From Devosia ginsengisoli (GTDB lineage: Bacteria > Pseudomonadota > Alphaproteobacteria > Rhizobiales > Devosiaceae): a stretch of 64,000 nucleotides of DNA. Location: contig NZ_CP042304.1 of assembly GCF_007859655.1 (NCBI RefSeq), forward strand, positions 62,001 through 126,000, in the 5' to 3' direction. Below, in pieces: positions 8,916 through 21,273 of the stretch. The translations under genes were made by a program, and so were the position numbers. Each line of letters begins with the position of its first letter. Position 1 is the first letter of the stretch. Below the pieces are notes generated by a model. The model saw only the letters and a list, made by a program, of their open reading frames with translations. It was not told the origin of the DNA and did no database searches.

Positions 8916-9665
8916 ATGCTCGATCCCCTTACTCTCCTTGCACTTGCCGGCGCCGGCATGCTGGCCGGTTTCGTCGATGCGATAGCCGGCGGCGGCGGCA
9001 TGATCGGGGTGCCCGCTCTGCTTTCGGCCGGCCTGCCGCCGGTCGCCGCGCTCGCCACCAACAAGATGCAGTCGGTGGTCGGCACCGCCATGGCCGCCGC
9101 GACCTATTGGCGCCGCGGTTTCATCTCCCTCAAGGCGCTGCTTCCCGCTCTGATCCTGACCTATGCCGGCAGCCTCGTCGGCGCGCTGGTGGTCAAGCAG
9201 ATCGACATCACCCTGCTCGACATCGCCGTGCCGGTGGCGCTGATCGGCATCGCGCTTTATTTCCTCTTCGCGCCCAATCTCTCCGATGCCGACAAGGCCG
9301 CCCGGCTCCCCTTCGGGCTTTTCGTGCCGGTCATGGGCCTGATCATCGGCTTCTATGACGGCATATTCGGGCCGGGCACCGGCTCGTTCTTCACCATCGG
9401 CTTCGTCATGCTGTTCGGCCTGGGCCTCACCCGCGCCTCGGGCAATACCAAGATTCTCAACCTGGTCTCGAACCTGGCGGCGCTGACCATCTTCATTCCG
9501 GCCGGAGACGTGGTGTGGCCAGCCGCCATCGCCATGGCCATCGGCCAGATTGTCGGCGGCTATATCGGTGCCCGCACCGGCATCCGCTACGGTGCGAAGG
9601 TCATCCGCCCGCTGGTGGTCGTGGTGTCGATCGCCCTGGCCCTGCGGCTGCTGTTCTTCCGCTAG
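8916..9665 (+). CDS. TSUP (TauE/SafE) family membrane transporter
   Basis: 249 residues, strongly hydrophobic, with the two duplicated TSUP halves: AGFVDAIAGGGGMIGVP near the N-terminus and GFYDGIFGPGTGSF in the middle. Members export sulfite, sulfoacetate or other small organosulfur anions across the inner membrane; the substrate cannot be read from the sequence. It follows the glycosyltransferase after 15 bases. Confidence 0.85.
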   Translation: MLDPLTLLALAGAGMLAGFVDAIAGGGGMIGVPALLSAGLPPVAALATNKMQSVVGTAMAAATYWRRGFISLKALLPALILTYAGSLVGALVVKQIDITLLDIAVPVALIGIALYFLFAPNLSDADKAARLPFGLFVPVMGLIIGFYDGIFGPGTGSFFTIGFVMLFGLGLTRASGNTKILNLVSNLAALTIFIPAGDVVWPAAIAMAIGQIVGGYIGARTGIRYGAKVIRPLVVVVSIALALRLLFFR

Positions 9666-9669
9666 CCCG

Positions 9670-10542
9670 CTACAGCGCCGAGCCGAATGCCGCTTCGATG
9701 GCCCGCTGCGTCGCAGGCCCGAAGCTGCCATCGATCGTGCCGGTATAGAAGCCGTCGCGCTTCAGCATTTCCTGGATCGCCCGGCGATAGTTCGGCGAGG
9801 TATCGGCATTGCGGATATCCTTGAACTCATCCCAGGCCACCTGCAGCCCATTGGTCAGCGCCAGGTAGCCCAGCTCCGCCGCCCGCTGCGTATCCTTGCC
9901 CACGCCGTCGCCATAGAGATAGCGCAGCGACAGCGACCAATGCCCGTTGGCTTCGCCGGCATCCGAGGCCTTTTGGTACCAGGCCGTCGCCTCCTCGGCG
10001 TCCTTGGTCACGCCGTCGCCCGCCAGATACATGTCGCCCAGCGCATACATGGCATAGCCATAGCCATTGCCAGCGGCGAGGCGATACCAGTGCAGGGCCT
10101 CGGCATTGCTCTGCGCCACGCCGTCGCCGGAATGGTACATGCTGCCCACATTGCTCTGCCCGGCGGGCAGTCCGGCCTCGGCGGCCTTCAGATACCAGTC
10201 GAATGCCTTGCCATAGTCCTGCGCCACGAACTCGCCGCGGTCATACATCAGCGCCACGCGGTTCATCGCATAGCCATCGCCCGCCTCGGCCGCGAGAGAA
10301 TACATCTCGAAGGCATATTCGTAATCGGGATCCTGCCCGTCCTCCACGAAATAGGCAGCGTCGCCCTCGTCGAGAATCTCTTCGAGATCGTCGGGATCAT
10401 AGGGGTCGAGCGTGTTGCTCTGGGGCTGAGTAACCTCGGGCGTGCTGCCCTTGGTCTTGGTCTTTTGCGCAAAGGCGTCGCCGGTGGCGGCCAGATTGAA
10501 GGCCAGCAAAACAACCGCAGCCAGAACGATACGCGTGGACAT
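9670..10542 (-). CDS. Exported Sel1-repeat protein with peptidoglycan-binding-like C-terminus
   Basis: 290 residues. A signal peptide (to about residue 26, GDAFAQ) precedes an acidic linker and about five Sel1-like repeats of roughly 36 residues, seen as recurring W/Y-Y-x-KAAEAG and MY-x-x-GDGV units. The last 35 residues (LKRDGFYTGTIDGSFGPA) resemble a peptidoglycan-binding domain 1 helix-turn. It is probably periplasmic, with Sel1 repeats acting as a protein-protein scaffold. It converges with the TSUP gene, four bases apart. Confidence 0.75.
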   Translation of the reverse strand: MSTRIVLAAVVLLAFNLAATGDAFAQKTKTKGSTPEVTQPQSNTLDPYDPDDLEEILDEGDAAYFVEDGQDPDYEYAFEMYSLAAEAGDGYAMNRVALMYDRGEFVAQDYGKAFDWYLKAAEAGLPAGQSNVGSMYHSGDGVAQSNAEALHWYRLAAGNGYGYAMYALGDMYLAGDGVTKDAEEATAWYQKASDAGEANGHWSLSLRYLYGDGVGKDTQRAAELGYLALTNGLQVAWDEFKDIRNADTSPNYRRAIQEMLKRDGFYTGTIDGSFGPATQRAIEAAFGSAL

Positions 10543-10620
10543 CTCCGCCCCCCCTACTCTATTTCCCGGCGAAAATGGAGCTTCGGAGCGTGGCTGTCAA
10601 ACCCGCAAATAGGGGTGTCG

Positions 10621-10854
10621 TCAGGTCGGGTCGAGTCCCGCCGCGGCGCGCAGGGCTGCGTTGATCCGCTCCTGCCAGCCCGGGCCGTCATCCTGGAAAT
10701 GCCCCAGCACGGCGCGGTCCAGCCGCAGCGTCACCATCTCCTTGCCTTCCGGCGGCGTCGCCTTCTTCACCGGCGCTTCCACCGGCTTGCTGGTCGCGGT
10801 CTTGAAAGCCGCCTCCGCCTGATCGAAAGCGCTGCCGCGTCGGGGTGTCCGCAT
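10621..10854 (-). CDS. BrnA-like (DUF4415) small protein, no toxin partner nearby
   Basis: 77 residues. The C-terminal half (MVTLRLDRAVL...DDGPGWQERINAALR) matches the ribbon-helix-helix style of BrnA antitoxins, which bind DNA and neutralise the BrnT RNase. No BrnT-like ORF lies on either side, so this may be an orphan regulator. ATG at 10854 is used; the upstream extension would run into the groEL terminator. Confidence 0.55.
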   Translation of the reverse strand: MRTPRRGSAFDQAEAAFKTATSKPVEAPVKKATPPEGKEMVTLRLDRAVLGHFQDDGPGWQERINAALRAAAGLDPT

Positions 10855-10910
10855 CGAATCCTCGCTGATTGTTCCCCCATTGTACTGCGCCGCGGGCCGC
10901 CGCGCATAAG

Positions 10911-10937
10911 AAAAAGGCGCAGTGTTTCCACTGCGCC
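10911..10937 (-). terminator. Rho-independent terminator of groESL
   Basis: GGCGCAGTG and CACTGCGCC form a perfect nine-base-pair stem with a four-base loop, followed on the minus strand by a run of five T. It lies about 55 bases past the groEL stop. Confidence 0.9.
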
Positions 10938-10992
10938 TTTCCACGAAGTTCGTGACTGGGAAGAAACGAACCTCGAAGCTGTTGGGGCTGGA

Positions 10993-12687
<1,695 letters not shown>

Positions 12688-12978
12688 TTAGGCTTCGATC
12701 ACGCCCATGATGTCGGATTCCTTCATGATCAGCAGGTCTTCGCCGTTGAGCTTGACCTCGGTGCCGCTCCACTTGCCGAACAGCACGCGGTCGCCAGCCT
12801 TGACGTCGGGAGTGACGATCTTGCCGCTGTCGTCACGCGCGCCGGGGCCTACGGAGACGATCACGCCCTCGGAGGGCTTTTCCTTGGCGGTGTCGGGGAT
12901 GATGATCCCGCCTTTGGTCTTTTCTTCGCTGTCGAGGCGACGGACGACCACGCGGTCGTGCAGAGGACGGAAGCCCAT
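12688..12978 (-). CDS. groS: Co-chaperonin GroES (10 kDa)
   Basis: 96 residues, the heptameric lid of GroEL. It begins [15 protein letters not shown] and holds the mobile-loop region [14 protein letters not shown] and the roof-loop region, all typical. It is the first gene of the operon; the CIRCE operator lies 46 bases upstream. Confidence 0.98.
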   Translation of the reverse strand: MGFRPLHDRVVVRRLDSEEKTKGGIIIPDTAKEKPSEGVIVSVGPGARDDSGKIVTPDVKAGDRVLFGKWSGTEVKLNGEDLLIMKESDIMGVIEA

Positions 12979-13023
12979 GTTTTGCTCCTATGGCAGCATG
13001 TTCAAATGCAATTTCTGGCACTG

Positions 13024-13050
13024 TTAGCACTCGCCATTATAGAGTGCTAA
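13024..13050 (-). promoter_or_regulatory. CIRCE operator (HrcA binding site)
   Basis: TTAGCACTC, nine bases, GAGTGCTAA: a perfect match to the CIRCE consensus. The HrcA repressor binds it and holds groESL down at normal temperature. hrcA itself is not in the window. Confidence 0.97.
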
Positions 13051-13062
13051 CAGGGTGACGGG

Positions 13063-13091
13063 GATATATGGCTGCCCCCCTTGTGAGTCAA
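13063..13091 (-). promoter_or_regulatory. groESL promoter (-35 TTGACT, -10 TATATC)
   Basis: On the minus strand TTGACT is followed after exactly 17 bases by TATATC. CIRCE begins about 12 bases after the -10 box, near the expected transcription start, the usual geometry for HrcA repression. The CIRCE spacer also contains TATAAT, but it lacks a -35 at a proper distance. Confidence 0.7.
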
Positions 13092-13159
13092 GGTCGGGTG
13101 AACCGGCTTTCGTCTCGCGCGTTAATCGAGATCGTTCACTTCCCTCATGGCAGGACATC

Positions 13160-13522
13160 ATGACGCGTCAATGTCTGGACAAGGATATCAAGATCAGGCC
13201 CGCCAAAGGCCGGGTCCATGTGCTGTTCGACGATGCCGAGATCGGCAGTTCGCTCAATGCGCTCGAACTCGACGAACCCGGTGCACCCCTGCGCATCTAT
13301 CTGCCACGCGATGACGTGCGCGAGGATGTGCTGGAACGCTCCGAAACCCGCACCACCTGCCCCTACAAGGGCGAGGCGCATTATTACACGCTCAAGACCC
13401 TCACCGCCGACGGCCCCGATCAGGTCTGGTACTATCCCGACCCATGCCCACTGGTCGAACCCATCCGCGACCACCTCGCCTTCTGGGGCGACCGCATCGA
13501 GTACCGCTATTCGGAGGTGTAA
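13160..13522 (+). CDS. DUF427 domain protein
   Basis: 120 residues covering a single DUF427 domain: KGRVHVLFDD, a central LPRDDVREDVLE, the CPYKGEAHYY motif and YYPDPCP near the end. The biochemical role of the family is not established. The start was set at ATG 13160, where homology-like sequence begins. Confidence 0.85.
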   Translation: MTRQCLDKDIKIRPAKGRVHVLFDDAEIGSSLNALELDEPGAPLRIYLPRDDVREDVLERSETRTTCPYKGEAHYYTLKTLTADGPDQVWYYPDPCPLVEPIRDHLAFWGDRIEYRYSEV

Positions 13523-13568
13523 GTGGAAGCGGATAACGAACAGCGTAGTCCGCCCGCCCACAATCGCT

Positions 13569-13645
13569 TCCCGCGGACTTGATCCGCGGGTCACTCTCCA
13601 CATGGCACAAGCGGCGTTAGACCCGCGGATCAAGTCCGCGGGAAG
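13569..13645. repeat. Inverted pair of CCCGCGGACTTGATCCGCGGG repeats
   Basis: Two copies, each itself palindromic, face each other across about 27 bases in the gap after the DUF427 gene. The unit is related to the rightward/leftward family E elements at 30024, 43516 and 61813. Confidence 0.8.
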
Positions 13646-13734
13646 GGCCGATGGGTAGATGACCATCGTGCGGAAGCCCGATTTCTCCGAACTTCCCCCT
13701 TCCCCCACGCGCAAACCTCCGGCATAAGGCCAGC

Positions 13735-13929
13735 ATGACCCAGGATAACTCGCTTCAGATCAAGCTGCGCCTCAAGGGCGGCAGCGGCCCGAATGCCAAC
13801 TGGCATTGGGAAATTCACGACGCCGCCGGCAAGGTGGTCAAATCAGGCTCGGCCGTTGGCCCCGAGCACAAGGCGTTCGCCACTGCGCGCGTCGCCAAGG
13901 AAAAGCTGGAGCAATCCTCCAGCCGCTGA
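13735..13929 (+). CDS. Small hypothetical protein (64 aa)
   Basis: 64 residues, basic, no signal peptide or membrane segment. The sequence reads like a small beta-rich domain (LQIKLRLKGG, ANWHWEIHDAAGKVV) with a helical end. I do not recognise a family. It lies just upstream of the DMT transporter. Confidence 0.6.
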   Translation: MTQDNSLQIKLRLKGGSGPNANWHWEIHDAAGKVVKSGSAVGPEHKAFATARVAKEKLEQSSSR

Positions 13930-13953
13930 TCGCGGCTGCACCGCGAGACATCA

Positions 13954-14920
13954 GTGACCGCCCCTGCATCTGAAGCTGTCGCCGGTTTTGTGCATTATCG
14001 CGGCGGACCATTGCGCGGCGTTACGCTCAAGATAGCCTCGGTCTGCTGCTTCGTCGTCATGGCGACCCTGCTCAAGGCCACCGAGATCCATCCCGGCGGG
14101 AGAACTCGTGTTCTTCCGCTGTTTTTTCGCCATCCTGCCGGTCCTGGTCTGGCTCGTCTGGCGCGGCCAGTTGCGCGCCGCGCTGCACACCGCAAATCCC
14201 ATGGGCCATGTGGTGCGGGCCATCATTGGCACGGCCTCCATGGGGCTGGGCTTCTTCGCGCTGACCCGCCTGCCGCTGCCCGAGGCCACGGCGATCGGCT
14301 ATGCCTCGCCACTGCTGATCGTCGTGTTCAGCGCCCTGCTGCTCAAGGAGAGCGTCCACCTGTTCCGCTGGACGGCCGTCATCGTGGGCCTGTTCGGCGT
14401 CGTCATCATTCTCTGGCCGCGGCTCACGCTGTTCTCCGGCGGCCAGGCGCTCGGCAATACCGAGGCGATCGGCGCCATCGCGGCCTTCGGCGGCGCACTG
14501 CTTTCGGCTTTCGCCATGATGCAGGTGCGCAAGCTGACGCGGACCGAACGCACCGAAACCATAGTCATCTATTTCTTCGTCAGCGCCAGCGTCATGTCGC
14601 TGGCCACCATTCCTTTCGGCTGGGCCATGCCCACGCCAGCCCAGGCGGCCCTGCTCATCGGCGCCGGCTTTTTCGGCGGCATCGGCCAATTGCTGCTGAC
14701 CTCGTGCTACCGCTATGCCGACATGTCGGTCATCGCGCCCTTCGAATATGTCTCGCTGCTGCTGACGCTGGTCATTGGCTTCGCCGTCTTCGGCGATATC
14801 CCCACCGTGGCCATGGTCATCGGTGCCGTGATCATCGTCGCCTCCGGCATCGCCGTCATCCTGCGCGAACACTATCTCGGCCTCGACCGCCGCAAGGCAC
14901 GGGAAGCCAATACGCCCTAA
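13954..14920 (+). CDS. DMT/EamA family transporter (one-base frameshift)
   Basis: When read as one gene the product is 321 residues with about ten hydrophobic helices and two EamA halves, e.g. ALTRLPLPEATAIGYASPL and ADMSVIAPFEYVSL. Such proteins export metabolites across the inner membrane; the substrate is unknown. The N-terminal 47 residues (GTG start 13954, first helix KIASVCCFVVMATLL) are in a different frame from the rest; removing one G from the run at about 14098-14100 joins them (PGGELVFFRCFF). See the homopolymer finding. Confidence 0.8.
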
Positions 14921-14943
14921 GAGGATGTGTGGTGATTGGCACT

Positions 14944-15082
14944 AGGAGTGCCGAGATTCAGGCCAGGGCGAGTCGAAAATGGTGACTTTCGAGAACCGGA
15001 GCGGAGCGCACTCCCGTGCGTGAGCACCGGAAGCGCAGAAAGCCGCCATTTGCAGGCCGCCATCGCCTGAATATCGGCACTC

Positions 15083-15084
<2 letters not shown>
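14944..15084. repeat. Hairpin element bounded by inverted repeats (family G)
   Basis: AGGAGTGCCGAGATTCAGGC at 14944 faces GCCTGAATATCGGCACTCCT at 15065. Between them lies GAGAACCGGAGCG...GAGCACCGGAAGCGCAGAA, itself an imperfect hairpin. A second copy of the core is at 56797-56860. Confidence 0.75.
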
Positions 15085-16510
<1,426 letters not shown>

Positions 16511-16692
16511 GCGGCTCGGCCCTCGCGTTCCGATTAGTCTTTGTGCCGGTTGTCCGGCATTGCCGCTCTGTCCCGGTGTTCAGCCGATTGTTCCGCAACA
16601 GGGTAAATAAACCGTTCCAGACATTTGCATTTTGCTCGAATGCGACGCAGTTGCGGCTTGTTTGCGCCATGTTCTGGCTATTATGTCGCCGC

Positions 16693-17900
16693 ATGCAGAG
16701 GATCTCCGTTGATGATGGCATTGGGCCGACGGCGCGCGGCTTCGCCCAGTCCGGCGTGCGCCTGGCCAATGAACGCACCATAATGACGCTGATCGCCCTC
16801 AACCCGGGCGCCTCCAATGCCGATCTTGCCCGCCAGTCCGGCCTTGGGCCGCAAACCACTTCGCGCATTGTCACCGATCTAGAAACGCGTGAACTGGTGC
16901 TGCGCGGCGAGGTATTGCGCGGTCGTCGCGGCCAGCCGGCAACCCCGCTCTTTCTCAATCCCGACGGCGCCTTCGCCATCGGCGTCGAGATCGGCTGGCG
17001 GCATTTCGAAGTCCTGCTGTTCAGCATGGCCGGCCAGACCCTGGCCAGCATCCGGCGCAGCTATGCCTGGCCCGACTTCCGCACCATTTTCGCCAATGTC
17101 GCGGCCGAAATCGCCACTATCCGCGCCGGCATGACCGAGCAGCAGGCGGGCCGGCTTGCCGGCATCGGCCTGGCTACCCCTCCAATATCCCGCGGCATCT
17201 GGGCCGCGTCGGCGCGCCCGCCGAACAGGTGGAACTATGGCGCGATGCCAACCCCGCCGTGGAACTGAGCCAGGCCGTCGGCGAACCGGTCGAATGGTTC
17301 AACGATGGCAATGCCGGCTGCTGGGCCGAATTCCTCTCCCGGCCGGAGCCGCGTCCTTCGGGCCTCGCCTATTTCCAGGTCGGCACCATGATCGGGGCCG
17401 GCGTCGCGCTCAACGGCCAGCTCTGGCAGGGCCGCACCGGCAATGCCGCTAATCTGGGCGCCATCCTGGTCCCGGATATCAAGGGGCAACCCAATTACGT
17501 GCATACCATCGCCTCCATCCTGGCGCTGCAGCAGCGGCTCGAAGCCTCCGGCAGCCGGCTGCCGCCGGGCGATCCGATGAACTGGGACTGGGCCTCGCTC
17601 GAGCCGGTGGCAAGCGCCTGGCTGGACGATGCGGGCAGGGCCCTTGCCGGCGCCGTCCTCAATACGCGCGCCGTCATGGAACTCGATCTCGCCATTATCG
17701 ATGGCGTCATGCCGCGTCCGGTGGTGCGGCGCCTGTTCGAGCGGGTCGAACATCATCTGGCCGCCATGCCCCATTTCCGCACCGATCGGCCGTCCGTGGT
17801 CATGGGGCATCTGGGCGGTGGTGCCGCCGCTTCCGGCGCGGCCCAACTGCTGCTCTTCCACTGCTTCTTCTCGCGCGCCTGGAACATTTTCGCCACCTGA
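16693..17900 (+). CDS. ROK family transcriptional regulator (one-base frameshift)
   Basis: Restored length 402 residues. The N-terminus (about 15-75) is a winged helix (LIALNPGASNADLARQSGL, TTSRIVTDLE), then an ROK sugar-kinase-like domain follows. The frame breaks at about 17172-17176: adding one C to the ACCCCTCC run gives continuous LATPSNIPRHLGRV. The product probably represses sugar-use genes, although no target operon adjoins it. ATG 16693 is taken as start; ATG 16669 is an alternative. Confidence 0.8.
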
Positions 17901-18001
17901 GCCCCAAATAGGCTTGGGAGAGCGGCGGCTCGGCGCTTTTGCACCCCCTTGCGCGATGCTAAGAGGGTAGAGCCGAATCCCGGCTTCCAGAAGGTTTGCC
18001 C

Positions 18002-19228
18002 GTGCAGGCATTGGTCTACACGTTCATCGCCCTTTCCGCTGCCGCCGTTGGCGCCGCAGCCTATTTCGGCCTGACCTTCACACCGGCCGAAGCCATTCTC
18101 GCTGCCGTCGTCTTCGGTTGCGTCTGCGTCGTCCTGCTCGAACGCACCCTGCGCCAGCGCGCCGAAAACCGGCTCGAAAAGGCCATCGAGGACCTGTCCC
18201 GCCTGCTCGCCACCGATGCCCAGGCCGGCGCCGTGCTCGGCCAGCGCATCAATGCCATGGCCGATCTCAATGCCGGCGCGCGGCTCGAAGGCGTCGAAGC
18301 CGATATTTCCGTGCTCGGCACCGTCATCCGCCAGGTCGCCGAAGCGGTGGCCGAAATGGAAGATCGCGCTGCCAAGCCGGCCGGCCGCGACCGGATGATT
18401 GCGGCGCCCGCGCCCCAGCCGGTGGCCCGCGAGCCCGAGCCGATCATCCCGCTCGAAATGCTGCGCCAGGCCATCGCCGAAAACCGGCTGATCTATCATA
18501 TCCAGCCCGTCGTCACTTTGCCCCAGCGCCGCCCGCAGGGCTATGACCTCGTGCCGCGCCTCATGCTGGAGGATGGCGATCTGGCTGATCGCGGCGATTT
18601 TCTGCCCCGCCGTGGCGGCGAGGATGTGCTGCGCCATATCGAAGGCGCCGGGCTCGTCGAGGCCATCACCATCTCCCGCCGCTCGCGTACCGGCGGCCAG
18701 CCGGTCACGCTCTACATCCCGCTGTCCCGTGCCACGCTCGGCGATTCCACGGCTTCCGAGCAGTTGATCGTTTCGCTCGAAGCCAACCGCGCCATCGCCC
18801 CCGGCCTGATCTTCACCATCAGCGAAACCGACTGGCGCTCCCTCACCACCGGCGAGCGCGCCATTGCCGACGCCGTGGCCAAGAAGGGCGCCGGCTTCTC
18901 CATATCAGGCGTCAAGTCGCTGCGCGTCGACATTGCCGAACTCGCAGCTCAGGGCGTGCGCTCGCTGCGCGTCGATGCCGCCCGCTTCATCGAGGAACCC
19001 GAAGTCTTCACCGACTTCCACGCTTCCGACATCGCCAACTACATTGCCCGCTTCGACGTCCGCCTGCTCGGCACCGGCATTGCCAGCGAAAGCCAGATCG
19101 TCGAACTGCTCGAAGACGGCATCACCCTGGTTCAGGGCCCCCACATCGCCGCCCCCGGCCCGGTCCGCCCCGACCTGATGACCGAACCCCTCCGCCAGCC
19201 GCCCCAGTTGCGCAGGGTTGAGCTTTAG
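18002..19228 (+). CDS. Membrane-anchored degenerate EAL-domain protein
   Basis: 408 residues. Two N-terminal hydrophobic helices (about 5-55), a coiled region (about 60-125) and a C-terminal EAL-like domain (about 150-395). The catalytic EAL signature is replaced by YDLVPRL and other metal ligands are not evident, so c-di-GMP hydrolysis is unlikely; it may bind c-di-GMP or act by protein contact. GTG 18002 is preferred because AGAAGG lies seven bases before it. Confidence 0.75.
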   Translation: MQALVYTFIALSAAAVGAAAYFGLTFTPAEAILAAVVFGCVCVVLLERTLRQRAENRLEKAIEDLSRLLATDAQAGAVLGQRINAMADLNAGARLEGVEADISVLGTVIRQVAEAVAEMEDRAAKPAGRDRMIAAPAPQPVAREPEPIIPLEMLRQAIAENRLIYHIQPVVTLPQRRPQGYDLVPRLMLEDGDLADRGDFLPRRGGEDVLRHIEGAGLVEAITISRRSRTGGQPVTLYIPLSRATLGDSTASEQLIVSLEANRAIAPGLIFTISETDWRSLTTGERAIADAVAKKGAGFSISGVKSLRVDIAELAAQGVRSLRVDAARFIEEPEVFTDFHASDIANYIARFDVRLLGTGIASESQIVELLEDGITLVQGPHIAAPGPVRPDLMTEPLRQPPQLRRVEL

Positions 19229-19245
19229 TCGCTGCTCATCCAGCA

Positions 19246-19283
19246 GCCCTCATGGTGAGCCTGTCGAACCACGAGGGCGTGGC
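19246..19283. repeat. Family F repeat (CTCATGGTGAGCCTGTCGAACCACGAGG)
   Basis: A palindrome-ended element of about 38 bases (CCCTCATGG... CCACGAGGGCGTGG). Near-identical copies occur at 43455 and, as an extended pair, at 55912-56049. The 178-base gap before the HAD gene holds nothing else recognisable. Confidence 0.75.
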
Positions 19284-19405
19284 GCGGGCGTTTCCAGCGC
19301 TTCCGTTCGGTGCGCATGATACCAATGCACATGTCCGTTTCCCCTTGATCCGCACCCCCAAGCTGCCACATACAACGCCCATCCTGTTTGCATCGGAATA
19401 TTGCG

Positions 19406-20272
19406 ATGACCAGCCCGCTGCCTTCCATCTCCGGCCTAGCCGACCTCGCCGGCCGCTACGATGCCGTGCTGAGCGATGTGTGGGGCGTCGTCCATAACGG
19501 CGTCGAGGCCTTTCCCAGCGCCGTCGAGGCCCTGGCCGAATATCGCAAGGCCGGCGGCAAGGTGGTGTTCATCACCAATGCCCCGCGCCCCTCGGGACCC
19601 ATCATCGATATGCTCGACCGGCTCGGCGTGCATCGTGGCGCCTATGACGCCATCGTCTCCTCGGGCGATGCCACCCGCTCGATGATCGCCAAATATCGCG
19701 GCAAGGCCATCCACCATGTCGGCCCCGCCACCGATGACGACTCGCTCTATGAGGGCCTCGGCGTGCGCCGGGCCGGCCCCGACGAAGCCGAAGCCATCAT
19801 CGTTACCGACCTCGATACCGATGACGACACCCCCGAAATGTATCGCGAGCGCGCCAAGCTCTGGCTCGCCCGCAAGCTGCCCATGATCTGCGCCAATCCT
19901 GATCGCGTGGTCGAGCATGGCGACAAGATCATCTATTGCGGCGGCGCGCTGGGCGATCTCTATGCCGCCATGGGCGGCATGGTGCTGATGGCGGGCAAGC
20001 CCTACCAGCCGATCTACGAGGAAGCCTTCCGCCTCGCCGAAGAAGCCGCCGGCAAGCCGCTCGACAAATCCCGCGTCCTCGCCATCGGCGACAGCGTGCG
20101 CACCGACGCCACGGGCGCCGCCAAGTTCGGCATCGACCTGCTCTTCGTCACCGGCTCCATTCATGCCGCCGAACTCGATGCCTTCGGCAAACCCGATCCG
20201 AACGCCATAGCCGATCTGGTTGCCCCCAGCCGCGCCCACCTGGCCGGCTTCCTGCCGCGCCTGTCCTGGTAG
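19406..20272 (+). CDS. HAD-superfamily hydrolase, subfamily IIA (NagD-like)
   Basis: 288 residues. HAD motifs are present: motif I variant DAVLSDVWGVVHNG, motif II FITNAPR and motif IV IGDSVRTDATGA. It belongs to the alphaproteobacterial TIGR01459-type group that commonly sits beside ribF, as it does here four bases upstream. It probably dephosphorylates a small phosphate ester; a link to flavin metabolism is inferred from context only. ATG 19406 is preferred over an upstream TTG. Confidence 0.85.
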   Translation: MTSPLPSISGLADLAGRYDAVLSDVWGVVHNGVEAFPSAVEALAEYRKAGGKVVFITNAPRPSGPIIDMLDRLGVHRGAYDAIVSSGDATRSMIAKYRGKAIHHVGPATDDDSLYEGLGVRRAGPDEAEAIIVTDLDTDDDTPEMYRERAKLWLARKLPMICANPDRVVEHGDKIIYCGGALGDLYAAMGGMVLMAGKPYQPIYEEAFRLAEEAAGKPLDKSRVLAIGDSVRTDATGAAKFGIDLLFVTGSIHAAELDAFGKPDPNAIADLVAPSRAHLAGFLPRLSW

Positions 20273-20276
20273 TCCG

Positions 20277-21251
20277 ATGACCGCATTCATCCGCCTCGAT
20301 TCTCTCGACGCCGTTCCCAGCGCCCTGCGCGGCGCCTATGTCGCCATCGGCAATTTCGATGGCATGCATCGCGGCCACCAGACCGTGCTGGCCACGCTCA
20401 AGGCCCGCGCCGCCGAAGCCGGCGTGCCCGCCATGGTCCTGACCTTCGAGCCGCATCCGCGCGATGTTTTCGCGCCCGCGCCCTTCATGTTCCGCCTCAC
20501 CGATGGCGACGCCAAGGCGCGGCTGGCCGAGGCTTTGGGGCTCGACGCCATCGCCATCCTGCATTTCGACCGCGCCTTCTCCCAGATCGAGGCCGAGGAC
20601 TTCGTCTCCCGCTTTCTGATCGAGGCTCTTGATGTCACCGGCGTCATTGTCGGCGCCGATTTCCATTTCGGCCGCCAGCGTCGCGGTACGCCCACCTTCC
20701 TCAAGGCGGCGGGCGAGGCGCAGGGTTTTGCCGTCGAAACCATCGACCTGATGGATGAAGGCGACGAGGTCATTTCCTCCTCGCGCATTCGCGCCGCCCT
20801 GTCCGAAGGCGCCGTTACCGCCGCCAACCGGCTGCTCGGTTATCACTGGTTTTTCGATGGTTGCGTGGTCAAGGGCGACCAGCGGGGCAGGGACCTCGGC
20901 TACCCCACTGCCAACACCGTGACCCACGCCAATTTCCAGCTCGCGCAAGGCGTCTACGCCGTCCGCGCCCGGCTGGGCAATCGCGTCTTCGATGGCGTTG
21001 CCGCCTATGGCAAGCCCATGTTCGACAACCAGCTACCGCCCTTCGAAACCCACCTCTTCGATTTCGACGAAGACATTTACGGCCAGACCATATCCGTGGC
21101 CCTGGTCGCCCATATCAGGGGCCAGGAAGTCTTTTCCGGCCTCGAGCAGCTGATATCCGCCATGGACCGCGACAGCCGCAAAGCCCGCGATGCCCTGGCC
21201 AGTGTCGAGCCGCTGAGCGAACTGGACGTCAGGCTGGGCTTTATTCGCTAA
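20277..21251 (+). CDS. ribF: Bifunctional riboflavin kinase / FAD synthetase
   Basis: 324 residues. The N-terminal nucleotidyltransferase half has GNFDGMHRGH and EPHPRDVF; the C-terminal flavokinase half has GDQRGRDLGYPTANT and FETHLFDFDEDIYG. It converts riboflavin to FMN and FMN to FAD. It follows the HAD hydrolase by four bases, probably as an operon. Confidence 0.95.
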   Translation: MTAFIRLDSLDAVPSALRGAYVAIGNFDGMHRGHQTVLATLKARAAEAGVPAMVLTFEPHPRDVFAPAPFMFRLTDGDAKARLAEALGLDAIAILHFDRAFSQIEAEDFVSRFLIEALDVTGVIVGADFHFGRQRRGTPTFLKAAGEAQGFAVETIDLMDEGDEVISSSRIRAALSEGAVTAANRLLGYHWFFDGCVVKGDQRGRDLGYPTANTVTHANFQLAQGVYAVRARLGNRVFDGVAAYGKPMFDNQLPPFETHLFDFDEDIYGQTISVALVAHIRGQEVFSGLEQLISAMDRDSRKARDALASVEPLSELDVRLGFIR

Positions 21252-21273
21252 CCCCTGCCACAGGCGAGGGGTT
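21250..21273. terminator. Hairpin between converging ribF and LuxR-type gene
   Basis: AACCCCT-GCC and GGC-G-AGGGGTT pair around a three-base loop, overlapping both stop codons. There is no T tract, so it may be a weak bidirectional terminator or only an mRNA end structure. Confidence 0.4.
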
